From: Christensenella minuta | GTDB lineage: Bacteria > Bacillota > Clostridia > Christensenellales > Christensenellaceae | Direction: 5' to 3' | DNA length: 64,000 bases | NCBI RefSeq assembly: GCF_003628755.1 | Contig: NZ_CP029256.1 | Location: forward strand, 2,871,585-2,935,584 | Shown: positions 17,364-25,616 of the stretch, in pieces | Position numbering within the stretch: the stretch's first letter is position 1 | How the letters are laid out: each line of letters opens with the position of its first letter | Notes under the pieces: generated by a model | Database searches by the model: none | The model's input: only the letters and a program-made list of their open reading frames with translations | Told to the model about the DNA's origin: nothing | Program-made: the position numbers and the translations under genes

Positions 17364-18698
17364 ATGATGAAAAACAGATGCTTTGCGATTGTTGTTTTTA
17401 TTATTATATGTATATTAATTACAACAGTATTTCCAGCTGTTACCTTCGCAGAGGAAGGAAAGGCAGACAGTTATTGGGGAAATATTCCGGGAGGCAGGAC
17501 GTTTGCTTTTGCCGAAAGCAGATATTACAACGGCACGAATTATATAGAAGTATTTAATGTCGGTTTTTTTATGGGAGTTTCGGGAGAATATTACGCAAAC
17601 GGAGACTGGACGGATCTGTCGAATGTGTATAAGAGAGAAGACTATTATAAGAGTGAAACGTTTATTGAATATACGGAAAACGCTTCACCGGGGCAACTAC
17701 CCAGACCCGAGGGATATCCGACAAACGATGTGGGCGGCGATGCGGACGGAACCCTTCCCTCTTACAATGCAGGAACCTACACCTCGCTTTCTTGGGCGGG
17801 GTTCTCGATGTTCGGGCGCAAAGCAAAACTGAATTACAATACGGAGGCGGTAACGAACGCTTCGGGCGTTACCACTTATGTTGAGATATGGAAAGTCGAG
17901 CCGGAGCTTGCTCTGACTCTTGATCGGGAACAAATAGAACATGGAGCAGAATTTACCGCTTCCCTCACGATCAACAATCACTTTGATAATATGGAGGGTC
18001 TGCCCGCCGCAGAGGAAGTCGTATTCATACCTAAAAATGCCGTCCAGATTTCCGATACAGTAAAAGAAAATAATCAATATACTGCAAGCTTCCGCGCGGT
18101 CACGGATCCGAATGCATCGGAATTGGAGATAGAGGCTGGCGTTTCTCAGGATGCGGTAAATTATAAGCCCAAGACGCTTTCTCTGATACAGGCGCTGCCC
18201 ACTCAAGACATCTGGTCTATCAACATAGAAAAAAGATGGGACGGCGTTCCCGAGAGCGAACGGAAGGAAGTTTCCATAGCAATTTCCTCGGGGAGCTTTT
18301 ATATCAGCGGCCTCAAGCTGAATTCGGAAAATGATTGGAGTGAAACAATCGCCGATGTCGAGGCCACGGCTTTAGGAGAACATTTCAAGGTAACGGAGCA
18401 GGACGGCGAAAGATTTGCGCTTTCGCAGGAGATCACACTAGATGAGGCAAACAGAAAAATCAATATAATATTGACAAATCGGCCTGCGGTATCTCCCACG
18501 GAGCCGTCCCCAGAACCAACGGCACCCCCTACGGCTCCCGCGGGTTCCACAGATGATAACGGCAATAGCCCGGTCGATACAACACCCAAGACCGGAGACG
18601 ATGCGATGAACAGTGCATTTCTCGCAGTTCTTGCAATAGCAGCAGGAGGCGTATGCACAGCAATGATACTCTACAAAAAACGCTGTCGCAAAACATGA
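17364..18698 (+). CDS. Secreted surface protein with Cna-B-like domain and PKTGD anchor, module A
   Basis: Exported protein of 444 residues. A signal peptide (basic MMKNRC, then a long hydrophobic run ending TFA) comes first. The middle holds a beta-rich region, and a Cna_B-like domain (residues about 285-385, beginning WSINIEKRWDGVPE) follows, the immunoglobulin-like fold of Gram-positive adhesins and pili. A Pro/Thr/Ser-rich spacer leads to TPKTGDD, a membrane helix and a KKRCRKT tail, the layout of a sortase substrate with a non-classical motif. No sortase gene is in the window. ACAAGGAGATTGC precedes the start, nearly the same leader as in module B. It probably sits on the cell wall as an adhesin-like cargo of the module. 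Confidence 0.88.
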   Translation: MMKNRCFAIVVFIIICILITTVFPAVTFAEEGKADSYWGNIPGGRTFAFAESRYYNGTNYIEVFNVGFFMGVSGEYYANGDWTDLSNVYKREDYYKSETFIEYTENASPGQLPRPEGYPTNDVGGDADGTLPSYNAGTYTSLSWAGFSMFGRKAKLNYNTEAVTNASGVTTYVEIWKVEPELALTLDREQIEHGAEFTASLTINNHFDNMEGLPAAEEVVFIPKNAVQISDTVKENNQYTASFRAVTDPNASELEIEAGVSQDAVNYKPKTLSLIQALPTQDIWSINIEKRWDGVPESERKEVSIAISSGSFYISGLKLNSENDWSETIADVEATALGEHFKVTEQDGERFALSQEITLDEANRKINIILTNRPAVSPTEPSPEPTAPPTAPAGSTDDNGNSPVDTTPKTGDDAMNSAFLAVLAIAAGGVCTAMILYKKRCRKT

Positions 18699-18891
18699 TC
18701 CTCAATCAACATGCCAAGGTCCCGCTTGCATGGAGAGTCGTGCGGCGGATAGCAGCGTGAAGCAGCCACCCCATTTGGCGGGAAACCAAAAATATAAATT
18801 TTCATCCAAATAAGGGGGTAAATGCAAGAAAAGCCCTGATTGACTATTGCACTAAAATAAGAGGAGACAACGATAAATAAGTATAAAAAAT

Positions 18892-18925
18892 GGCGGAATG
18901 ATTAAGGATATCATTCCGTCGTTTT
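18892..18925 (+). terminator. Probable terminator after surface-protein gene A
   Basis: CGGAATGA and TCATTCCG form an 8-bp stem followed by TCGTTTTT. The bases from 18699 to here hold no gene I can support. Confidence 0.6.
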
Positions 18926-18927
18926 TC

Positions 18928-19071
18928 ATGTTATCTGTCGAGAACAACCCAGTCTCTAAATTATTCAGGCTAACTCCTGTCGAAAATTCTCTGCATGGAA
19001 AAGAGGTAACGCAGTCCGGTATGGAAAAAATTAAAAATTTGTTGGAGGACTACCCAACAAATCAACCATGA
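18928..19071 (+). CDS. Short hypothetical reading frame, possible gene remnant
   Basis: A 47-codon frame from ATG 18928 to a TGA that overlaps the ATGAGG at which the module B integrase similarity begins. It encodes a hydrophilic peptide (MLSVENNPVSKLFRLTPVEN and onwards) that I do not recognise, and no clear ribosome-binding site precedes it. It may be the broken start of another mobile-element gene joined to the integrase fragment at 19,067/19,068. Weak support. Confidence 0.25.
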   Translation: MLSVENNPVSKLFRLTPVENSLHGKEVTQSGMEKIKNLLEDYPTNQP

Positions 19072-19583
19072 GGCGTGGTGAGCTGATGGGATTGGAATGG
19101 AAAGACATAGATTTTGAAGCAAATACTATGAGGATCGTTCGGACATCACAGATTGCAAATGGTATCATCACGAAAGAACCGAAAACGAAATCCAGTATTC
19201 GGACGCTGACCTTTGGAAATACAGTCCATCGGCTTTTGACAGAATACCGACTGTGGCAGAATAAGCGCCGTCTGAAGGCAGGTGCGGAGTGGCTTCAAAC
19301 AGACAGACTGTTCACAACGAAAAACGGAGAGCCATTAAGTCCTGACAGCATATCCTGTTGGTTCAAACGGTTCATCAGGATTAGCGGATTGCCAATCGTA
19401 ACATTACATTCCCTACGACACAGTAACGCTACGTTGATGATTGCGGAAGATGTAGACATTGCCACCGTTTCAAAACGATTAGGACATTCCAATACTGCTA
19501 CAACGCTAAACATCTATACCCATGCCTTGAAATCGCGCGACAAGGTAGCCGCTGAAAAGCTGGACGACATTTTAGCATTATGA
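19068..19583 (+). pseudogene. Tyrosine integrase, catalytic half only, module B
   Basis: The 171-residue frame holds most of a Tn916/Tn1549-type integrase catalytic domain: the first Arg in MRRGELMGLEW, HSLRHSNAT, LGHSNTATT and the nucleophile Tyr in LNIYTHAL. It lacks the arm-binding and core-binding domains (about 200 residues); similarity to the module A relic stops exactly at the ATG. No good ribosome-binding site precedes it. It is probably an inactive fragment, although the active-site residues are intact and expression as a lone domain is not excluded. Confidence 0.82.
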
Positions 19584-19588
19584 GAATA

Positions 19589-19675
19589 GGGGCAACTGGG
19601 GCAAGTATATACCACTTTAATATTGAAAAAGCAGAACGGTGTAATAGAGTGTGTAACATTTGCCCCTTTTGCCCC
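19589..19675. repeat. 16-bp inverted repeat just after the integrase fragment
   Basis: GGGGCAACTGGGGCAA (19589-19604) matches the complement of TTGCCCCTTTTGCCCC (19660-19675) at 14 of 16 positions, 55 bases apart. Each arm is itself a doubled GGGGCAA. It could be an RNA hairpin ending the integrase transcript or a recombination/accessory site of the element. Confidence 0.6.
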
Positions 19676-19747
19676 ACATAATACAACAGATGATACATCT
19701 GCCTGAATTGTAGGTTGCTATGCTAAACTATATCGGAGGGAGTAAAC

Positions 19748-19936
19748 ATGATTGCAGTAAAAGAGAATGCGGAGTATCAGGTTGGGTTTGAAGTATCACA
19801 AGCAGTCGGGCAGCTTCAAGGGTTGAAAAACGAGATCGAAAATGGTGGTTCAATCAGTAAAGCGGACATAATTTCGAGACTGGATGATATTTTAAATAAG
19901 TTAAGCAAAATCCACAGCATGATGACTGAAAAGTAA
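19748..19936 (+). CDS. Small hypothetical protein, module B
   Basis: A 62-residue acidic, helical protein with no recognised family, starting MIAVKENAEYQVGFE. CGGAGGG lies seven bases before the start, so translation is likely. It sits between the integrase fragment and a second small gene (20,231-20,425), a place where conjugative transposons often carry small regulatory or excision proteins. No function can be assigned. From its stop to 20,230 there is a hairpin but no other gene. Confidence 0.6.
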   Translation: MIAVKENAEYQVGFEVSQAVGQLQGLKNEIENGGSISKADIISRLDDILNKLSKIHSMMTEK

Positions 19937-20005
19937 CTGAACGTGTTACAGGCTGTATAGCAGAAAAACCGTTTTGGGCGAAGCCCTTTCCGCAAAAACA
20001 TTTCA

Positions 20006-20050
20006 AAACCGTCTATGAGGCTCATGGAGTCCCGTAGGCGGTTTCTTTTT
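20006..20050 (+). terminator. Probable terminator in module B
   Basis: AAACCGTCTA (20006-20015) pairs with TAGGCGGTTT (20035-20044) with one wobble, followed by CTTTTT. The left arm belongs to the string repeated near 16841 and 20488. Confidence 0.55.
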
Positions 20051-20230
20051 GCAATTTTTCAAAGCAACAAACCTAACCCCCGTATTTTGCTGAAAATTAA
20101 ACTAACTTAACTTTCCACTAAATAGGGGGGTTAAATGCTTAAATCTTGCTATTAAGAGGAAAGAGGGTTTTGTGAGGGAAAGCTAAGTTGTGGGAGTTTC
20201 CCAAAATCATATTGAAAAGAGGTTATAGAA

Positions 20231-20425
20231 ATGGACGAGAACAAAATCATAGAACAGCTTAAAAGTGCAAAAAGTACGATTGTCAGTTTGCTTGAAAATG
20301 TAGACGAGAACTATATTTTTGATGGTAAAGATATTAAGCGATTACGAAAAATACTTGGCGAGATTCGATTGATGGAACAAAAAGCAAGATTTCAAGTAGA
20401 GACTTTTGAAACAGCGATTATATAG
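20231..20425 (+). CDS. Small hypothetical protein with a decayed copy in module A
   Basis: A 64-residue charged, probably all-helical protein (MDENKIIEQLKSAKSTIVSL and onwards) with AAAAGAGG before the start. Its C-terminal half and 3' flank recur in broken form at about 16,660-16,800 beside the other integrase relic, so the gene belongs to the module. The family is unknown. Helical content and size would fit a small DNA-binding or antitoxin-like partner, but no motif proves this. Confidence 0.6.
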   Translation: MDENKIIEQLKSAKSTIVSLLENVDENYIFDGKDIKRLRKILGEIRLMEQKARFQVETFETAII

Positions 20426-20508
20426 GAGGCTCATATACGTTAAAAAGCCGTTTGCCGGGCAGGTGGGCGAAAAAGTTTTGAGAAACCGTCTATGAGGCTG
20501 TAGAGGTT

Positions 20509-20757
20509 CTATATAGTGGGTTGAGAGTATATGTTTTCCAACAAATTACGCACATCAATATCGAGGGCACTGGAAATATCCAAAAGGACTTCTAAAGAAA
20601 AAGATTTATCGCAGTTTGGTGCTTCTATTTTAGTAAGATAACTCATACTGATAGAAGCTTTTTCTGCTAATGTTTCCTGCGTAAACCCTTTTTCCTTTCT
20701 GTACCGTCGTATATTCTGCCCGATTGTTTTATAGATTGTGGCATATTTTTCACTCAT
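20509..20757 (-). CDS. XRE-family transcriptional regulator, module B
   Basis: Reverse-strand repressor of 82 residues, almost all of it a helix-turn-helix domain: IGQNIRRYRKEKGFTQETLAEKASISMSYLTKIE near residues 12-46. The start at 20757 (MSEKYATIYK) is chosen because AGAGGT lies just upstream; an ATG 12 codons earlier lacks a site. A palindrome covers this start codon and a second covers the promoter of the divergent surface-protein gene, so it likely represses itself and that gene. Confidence 0.87.
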   Translation of the reverse strand: MSEKYATIYKTIGQNIRRYRKEKGFTQETLAEKASISMSYLTKIEAPNCDKSFSLEVLLDISSALDIDVRNLLENIYSQPTI

Positions 20758-20820
20758 AATGAAACCTCTATAAAGATTGTATATGCAAAACAAAGAAAAA
20801 TAGTTTCACTTATAGTGAAA
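20748..20820. promoter_or_regulatory. Two XRE operator-like palindromes
   Basis: TTTCACT-TAT-AGTGAAA (20804-20820) is a perfect 7+3+7 palindrome lying on the -35 region of the surface-protein gene. TTTCACT-CAT-AATGAAA (20748-20764) is the same site with one mismatch and covers the repressor start codon. The two are 56 bp apart, between divergent genes, as expected for repressor operators. Confidence 0.7.
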
Positions 20821-20833
20821 GTTATGCTATAAT
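20805..20833 (+). promoter_or_regulatory. Promoter of surface-protein gene B
   Basis: TTCACT (20805-20810) and TATAAT (20828-20833), 17 bases apart, about 55 bases before the gene. The -35 element lies inside the perfect palindrome, so repressor binding would block polymerase. Confidence 0.7.
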
Positions 20834-20886
20834 CTATTTGTTAAATTATACTGTTTATCCAAATGGAAACCAGAAAAGGAGATCGC

Positions 20887-22059
20887 ATGATGAAAAGGAA
20901 AAGTAGTAAAAAGGTGTGGGCAGTAGTGCTTATAGCAATTCTGCTCGTAAGTGTTTTCCCAATCATCGGATTCGCTAAAAGCGAAACCATTCATATTGAT
21001 AAAACAGAAATTACATTAGGAGAGAATGTGAATATCTCAAGCTCATATCAAACAGAAATTGAATCAAGAATGAAAGCTATCTTACTAATCGGTTCATACA
21101 ATAGCGGAGATCGTTGCCACCTGTCAGAATTGGATTCTCAAAATCGCAATTCTCAGAAAAGCACTTTAACAACAGTTCCCGATTCGCCTTATTCCGCTGG
21201 CAGCAATTTTTTGTTTGATTATACCTTTACCCCTACTAAAGTAGGGACATATAAAATATCATGTAATTTCTGCGGTGGATTGTCAGAACAATATGGAGAA
21301 GTGATTACTGATGAATTTGGAAGCGGAATGAGACCAAGTTCCGTAATAACCCTAATTGTAAAGTGTAAAGAACATACCATTGTTACAGACGCTACTGTTT
21401 CTCCGACCTGCACAAAAACAGGTCTTACTGAAGGAAGCCACTGTTCTGTATGTGGAGAAGTTATAGTAAAGCAACAAGAAGTTCCACTTGCCGAGCACAC
21501 ATGGGGAGAATGGCAGATAGTAACGCCTGTAACTTGTACGGCAGACGGAGAAGAAAAACGGGTATGCTCTGTATGTTTGGCAGAAGAAACAAGAACAGTA
21601 ATGACTATGGGGCATCAGTATTCAGATGAATGGACGATTGATACTCCCGCAACCTGCACTACTCCCGGAAATCAATCCCACCATTGTGTAACGTGCGGAG
21701 ATAAAACGGATATCACCGGGGTTCCTCCAGCCGGGCATAGCTTTGGAGAATGGGCAAAAACATCTGAAACGACAGAAACACGGACTTGTTCGATTTGCGG
21801 GTATGCAGAAACAAAAAACATACAGACAGGTGCGGAAATTTCACCAGGTACAAATAATGATAGCGGTAGCGGAGGTAGCAAAGCTGAAACAGAATATATA
21901 AACAATACAAATAGTCAGTACAATTCTAACGATACAACAAAACCACCCAAGACTGGTGATAGTAGTATAGATATTATGTTTCTTACAATTCTTGCCATCG
22001 TTGCAGGAAGTGCCTGTGTCGCAACTGTGGTTTACAGGAAAAGACGTCACAAAGCCTAA
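20887..22059 (+). CDS. Secreted surface protein with CxxC repeats and PKTGD anchor, module B
   Basis: Exported protein of 390 residues. The start at 20887 has AAAGGAGATCGC upstream, the same leader as in module A. A signal peptide ending GFA precedes a beta-rich region. Then come tandem units of the form C-T-x-x-G-x(5)-C-x-x-C followed by H-x-W-G-E-W (for example GSHCSVCGE, KRVCSVCLAE, SHHCVTCGD, TRTCSICGY), a cysteine repeat seen in surface proteins of gut Firmicutes. A low-complexity Gly/Ser/Asn stretch leads to PPKTGDSS, a membrane helix and a KRRHKA tail, a sortase-like sorting signal. It shares its ends with the module A protein but not its middle. It is likely cell-wall attached; the ligand is unknown. 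Confidence 0.87.
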   Translation: MMKRKSSKKVWAVVLIAILLVSVFPIIGFAKSETIHIDKTEITLGENVNISSSYQTEIESRMKAILLIGSYNSGDRCHLSELDSQNRNSQKSTLTTVPDSPYSAGSNFLFDYTFTPTKVGTYKISCNFCGGLSEQYGEVITDEFGSGMRPSSVITLIVKCKEHTIVTDATVSPTCTKTGLTEGSHCSVCGEVIVKQQEVPLAEHTWGEWQIVTPVTCTADGEEKRVCSVCLAEETRTVMTMGHQYSDEWTIDTPATCTTPGNQSHHCVTCGDKTDITGVPPAGHSFGEWAKTSETTETRTCSICGYAETKNIQTGAEISPGTNNDSGSGGSKAETEYINNTNSQYNSNDTTKPPKTGDSSIDIMFLTILAIVAGSACVATVVYRKRRHKA

Positions 22060-22086
22060 TTACAAAAATAATCCTGATATGATAGA

Positions 22087-22118
22087 AACCTGCTTAGCAA
22101 ATGTTAGGCGGGTTCTTT
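22087..22118. terminator. Weak hairpin between surface-protein gene B and the reverse operon
   Basis: AACCTGC (22087-22093) pairs with GCGGGTT (22108-22114) with one wobble, followed by CTTTG. It could end both convergent units, but the T run is poor. Confidence 0.4.
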
Positions 22119-22129
22119 GTTATAAATCA

Positions 22130-23104
22130 TCAACAGCATTTCCATTCTCCCAAATCATTAGTAATTGTATTAGTATAAAGGGAGCGAAAATGTGCAGATA
22201 AATCATTGGATAGTTCGTTTTCAATTATTTTGGCAATATTTTCTGAATTTAAATCATTTCTTTTATAAAAGATATATAGATATCCATAGTGCATTTGTCG
22301 CCCATCTTTGTCCAAATGTTTTGCGTACTTATCTAACTGCTCAAATCCCGCTTTAACTCTTTGCTCAAAAGCGTAATTTGTTTTCCCGTTGTAGTACTCT
22401 TTTTGAAAAGAAAATTTAACCTCGATAATGGCCTCCTCGATTCCATCATTTAAATAGATATCGACAGATTCTTCATCATTTTCAAAATCTGTACAAAACT
22501 CCGTCTGAACAGACCCCTTCATGTTAATTCTCAAATAATCCAATAACATATTTCTGAGTTCCTGTTCTTTTATATGAGCATATATAATTCCATTTGAATC
22601 GAAACACTTATTATAATTTAATCCGTGTTTACAGGAAACACAAAAATGATCGAATACTTCTTCAATTCTATTCAGTTGATAGAGTAATTTTAATTGCTCT
22701 ATCATATTTTGAGTGCGCTGTAAACAAGCTTCTACTGCTTGGCTGATTCGGCCGTTTTCTAAAAGATAATGAATTCCTGAATCCATAACGAAACAATATC
22801 CTTTGTAACTTTTGAAGTTACTATCGACAAGATTATGGAAATCACAATCTGCAATATTACGGCTACACAGTTCCTTTTGAGTATTGATACCCTCTTCAAT
22901 AATATCGAGATGCCAAATTTTCGAGTTTAAAAGCTTTTCTATTACCGAACGTATACTTGCATAATTTTGGGCAATATAATCCAAATTAGTTGTTGTAATA
23001 ACAACTGCTTTGCCTAATGTATACAATCTCTCTAATATTTTAGATTCACTTACAAAAGAATTGGTTGATTGATCTTGCGCTTTAGTCAAAAAATCGTCAT
23101 ACAT
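22130..23104 (-). CDS. PD-(D/E)XK nuclease-like protein, putative effector of an ABC three-component-type system
   Basis: Last gene of the reverse operon, 324 residues. The start at 23104 (MYDDFLTKAQ) overlaps the preceding stop by eight bases; an ATG at 23221 would run far into that gene. Near the C-terminus ESVDIYLND followed by AIIEVKFSF gives D215, E228 and K230, the D-x(n)-E-x-K pattern of PD-(D/E)XK nucleases, on predicted beta strands. The N-terminal 200 residues are helical, with a CVSC pair at 155-158. The neighbours are a small middle protein and an SMC-like ATPase, so it is the likely DNA- or RNA-cleaving effector. I infer the role from motif and context; no family name is certain. 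Confidence 0.68.
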   Translation of the reverse strand: MYDDFLTKAQDQSTNSFVSESKILERLYTLGKAVVITTTNLDYIAQNYASIRSVIEKLLNSKIWHLDIIEEGINTQKELCSRNIADCDFHNLVDSNFKSYKGYCFVMDSGIHYLLENGRISQAVEACLQRTQNMIEQLKLLYQLNRIEEVFDHFCVSCKHGLNYNKCFDSNGIIYAHIKEQELRNMLLDYLRINMKGSVQTEFCTDFENDEESVDIYLNDGIEEAIIEVKFSFQKEYYNGKTNYAFEQRVKAGFEQLDKYAKHLDKDGRQMHYGYLYIFYKRNDLNSENIAKIIENELSNDLSAHFRSLYTNTITNDLGEWKCC

Positions 23105-23693
23105 TTTGCTTTTTTCCATATAAATATTTTTCGAAAATATAATCCAACCAGCTTGTGAACACATCATATTTATCAAGATTCTTCTCATAATTATCATTAG
23201 AAAGTTTTTCAAATTCTTCAAGCAAGGTTCTAAGTTTATTATTCTTTAAAGAAACCGTTTCCTGATTTCTGTTCATAGCCTCTTTAAAATTAGGTTCATT
23301 AAAGAAAATAGACAAAATAACATCTTCGCTATATGAAGAAAGAATGTCTACAAAATACATTATACTATTTAGATCTTTTCGTGCCTTAGTACTTGAATCA
23401 GCTAATTCCTCTATAAATTGTGTTAGTATTGGATTAACCGTAAGAATTACATCCGTGCTGGAAATATAACCTTCACTATTTAACTCTTTCAGCGCAGCAT
23501 ACAATTCAGAATATTCGCCAACTCCAATAGTTGAATCAATAACAATTTCTTGTTTGAAATCATTTGTACCATATAAATAGTCAATTGCAACCATATAAAT
23601 GTAGACGCATCTGAAAAGAGTATTTATTGAAATAGTCTCTTTCCTTTTTAGTGCATATATAAATAACGTTAATAAATATTTTTCTTTCTCCAT
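23097..23693 (-). CDS. Small protein resembling the middle component of ABC three-component systems
   Basis: A 198-residue, mostly helical protein between the ATPase and the nuclease genes. AGGGAG overlaps the ATPase stop and precedes its start, and its own stop overlaps the nuclease start, so all three are translationally coupled. The size, the position and a VILSIFFNEPNF stretch fit the middle components described with SMC-like ABC ATPases in prokaryotic conflict systems, which link ATPase and effector. This assignment rests on synteny and recollection of the family rather than on a catalytic motif. Confidence 0.55.
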   Translation of the reverse strand: MEKEKYLLTLFIYALKRKETISINTLFRCVYIYMVAIDYLYGTNDFKQEIVIDSTIGVGEYSELYAALKELNSEGYISSTDVILTVNPILTQFIEELADSSTKARKDLNSIMYFVDILSSYSEDVILSIFFNEPNFKEAMNRNQETVSLKNNKLRTLLEEFEKLSNDNYEKNLDKYDVFTSWLDYIFEKYLYGKKQNV

Positions 23694-23702
23694 ATTAACT
23701 CC

Positions 23703-25616
23703 CTATTTGAAAAATTTATATATTTCCAGAGAATCAAAAGCTTCTTTATTGGCTACAGCTAAGGAAGACAATTCTATTAAATTAACTATATTATAATTTT
23801 GATGACTGACGGAATAAATATTAAGCAATTTATTAATTAAATTACTATTTCTAGCATTAGCTGATAAAAATAACATATTCTGTGTGCGGATATAGTTATC
23901 AAAGGTCTTAACTGCATTGTCTTCAAAAAGTATATCAAGAGTACTATCAGGCGTCTCACAAATAAAGTAAGAATTATTGTGAAAAAATTCTAATAATGAT
24001 AATCTAAAAGAAAGATCAACAAAAATCCTTTGAGATTCAGATAAATCAAAAAATGATTTCCTACTTTTTCCATTCAGCACAAACTTAAAAAGTCTCTCCT
24101 CTTTATTTCCCACTAATTCCAACTTAACGACATTGTTTTCGCCAAAAAAAGATGAAGCGTATTTTGTAAAAACCCTCGCGTATTCGTTAAAGATAACAGA
24201 AATGTGAATATCCATCTCGCATGCCATTTTTCGTTCATTCTCAATAGCATTTTCTAGTTCTACAGTCAGTTCTTCTTTTTCTAACTCTAATTTTTTCCAT
24301 TTATCATACTCTGCATTATCTCTTGCGCTAAACTCATCCTTAATTTCTATAAACTTTGATTGGGCCTCATTATTTAGCTTCTTTACATCAGTATAAGCTT
24401 GTTTTTTCTTAAGATACTCTGAGTTAAGAGTTCTAAAAGTGGCTTCAATTTTTTGACGACCTATTTCCAAATTTTTTCTTTTAATTTCAAGTTCGTTTAA
24501 ATTGATATCTTTTTTTACCGCTAATTCGCTATTGCAGAAAAAACACCGATCTACTTTTATATGAAAATCATGCTGATTTCCGCAAAATGGACACTTATTA
24601 TCTAAGATTATTGGTACATACCTATTAAATGAACTTTGATACTGATCAGGGAAAATACTCTTGTACCAAATTTTTTCTACTTCAGATATTTGACGATTGA
24701 TATTCTCGTATTGAATACGATTTTCTATTTTTTCTGCTTCAATTCTTGCCAACTCTTTTTCATAAAAACTAATTTCTTTTTCATAATTTTCCACACGTCT
24801 TTTTGCTTCGTTTAAATCTTCCAGACTGTATTTTGACTCTCTGGGAACAGAAGTAGCGGTAGGAACCCCACCTAAATATTTTTTAATAAAAGACATTTCA
24901 TATGTCTTTAACCTTAGATTACTATCACATTTTTTAACCAACTGCTGTGCTTTTTCGTATAGTAAATATTGTTGGGGATCCATAAAATATTTACTAATTA
25001 TATTTTTGGTGAGATATTCATCCCAAAATATGAATTTACGCTCTTCTGTAAAGAACATCACATTAGTCATCATTATAATTAATGCATTAATGTCTGGAAA
25101 CCCAGATGATTTTTTCAAACAATCATGATATTTATAAATCAAGTACGCTTTTGTTTGGTCAGCCTTTTGTACAAAATATTTTTTCTCATAGCTTGAATAA
25201 TTAATGATCTTGCCGCTAATCAGTTGGTCATTTAGTTCAAAGCTAATTAAACTGTTATCATATAGACTATGTTTAACTTTATAATTATCGTTACCTAAAA
25301 TAAATTCAACATCAACATAAGCATCTTCTCTAATCTCTTCCATTCGCACACGAAAATAATCATTATCGTATATTGGTCTACTGATTTTTTGTTCTTCTTT
25401 GTAATTTCGAACCTGTATCCCATCCCTATAAGGGCCGATTACTGAATATTGTAAAATATTTAAAAATGTAGTTTTTCCTAGGCCATTGGTTCCAAACACA
25501 ATATTTAACTTGGATGAAAAATCAATATGCAAAGGACATCTATACAAATCATAATTATTAATGGATAACGATTTTAGTATCGGTAATGGATATTTTGTTG
25601 CAATATTATTTTCCAT
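23703..25616 (-). CDS. SMC/Rad50-like ABC ATPase with zinc site
   Basis: Reverse-strand protein of 637 residues. The start at 25616 (MENNIATKY) has AGGTG upstream and overlaps the methyltransferase stop by 11 bases. Walker A is FGTNGLGKTT (42-50). Two coiled-coil arms (about 265-320 and 370-465) flank four cysteines, CPFC and CFFC at 342, 345, 358 and 361, that can bind zinc at the hairpin tip as in Rad50 hooks. The ABC signature FDLSESQRIF and a Walker B-like YFICETPDSTLD lie in the C-terminal lobe. It is therefore a DNA- or complex-sensing ATPase of the RecF/SMC branch, not a transporter. The neighbours point to anti-phage or anti-plasmid defence. Confidence 0.87.
   Translation of the reverse strand: MENNIATKYPLPILKSLSINNYDLYRCPLHIDFSSKLNIVFGTNGLGKTTFLNILQYSVIGPYRDGIQVRNYKEEQKISRPIYDNDYFRVRMEEIREDAYVDVEFILGNDNYKVKHSLYDNSLISFELNDQLISGKIINYSSYEKKYFVQKADQTKAYLIYKYHDCLKKSSGFPDINALIIMMTNVMFFTEERKFIFWDEYLTKNIISKYFMDPQQYLLYEKAQQLVKKCDSNLRLKTYEMSFIKKYLGGVPTATSVPRESKYSLEDLNEAKRRVENYEKEISFYEKELARIEAEKIENRIQYENINRQISEVEKIWYKSIFPDQYQSSFNRYVPIILDNKCPFCGNQHDFHIKVDRCFFCNSELAVKKDINLNELEIKRKNLEIGRQKIEATFRTLNSEYLKKKQAYTDVKKLNNEAQSKFIEIKDEFSARDNAEYDKWKKLELEKEELTVELENAIENERKMACEMDIHISVIFNEYARVFTKYASSFFGENNVVKLELVGNKEERLFKFVLNGKSRKSFFDLSESQRIFVDLSFRLSLLEFFHNNSYFICETPDSTLDILFEDNAVKTFDNYIRTQNMLFLSANARNSNLINKLLNIYSVSHQNYNIVNLIELSSLAVANKEAFDSLEIYKFFK

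Noticed and set aside
16885-22059. CRISPR array or retron-like repeat region
   Set aside because: Repeats are few, of unequal spacing, and belong to duplicated gene modules; no reverse transcriptase or Cas gene.
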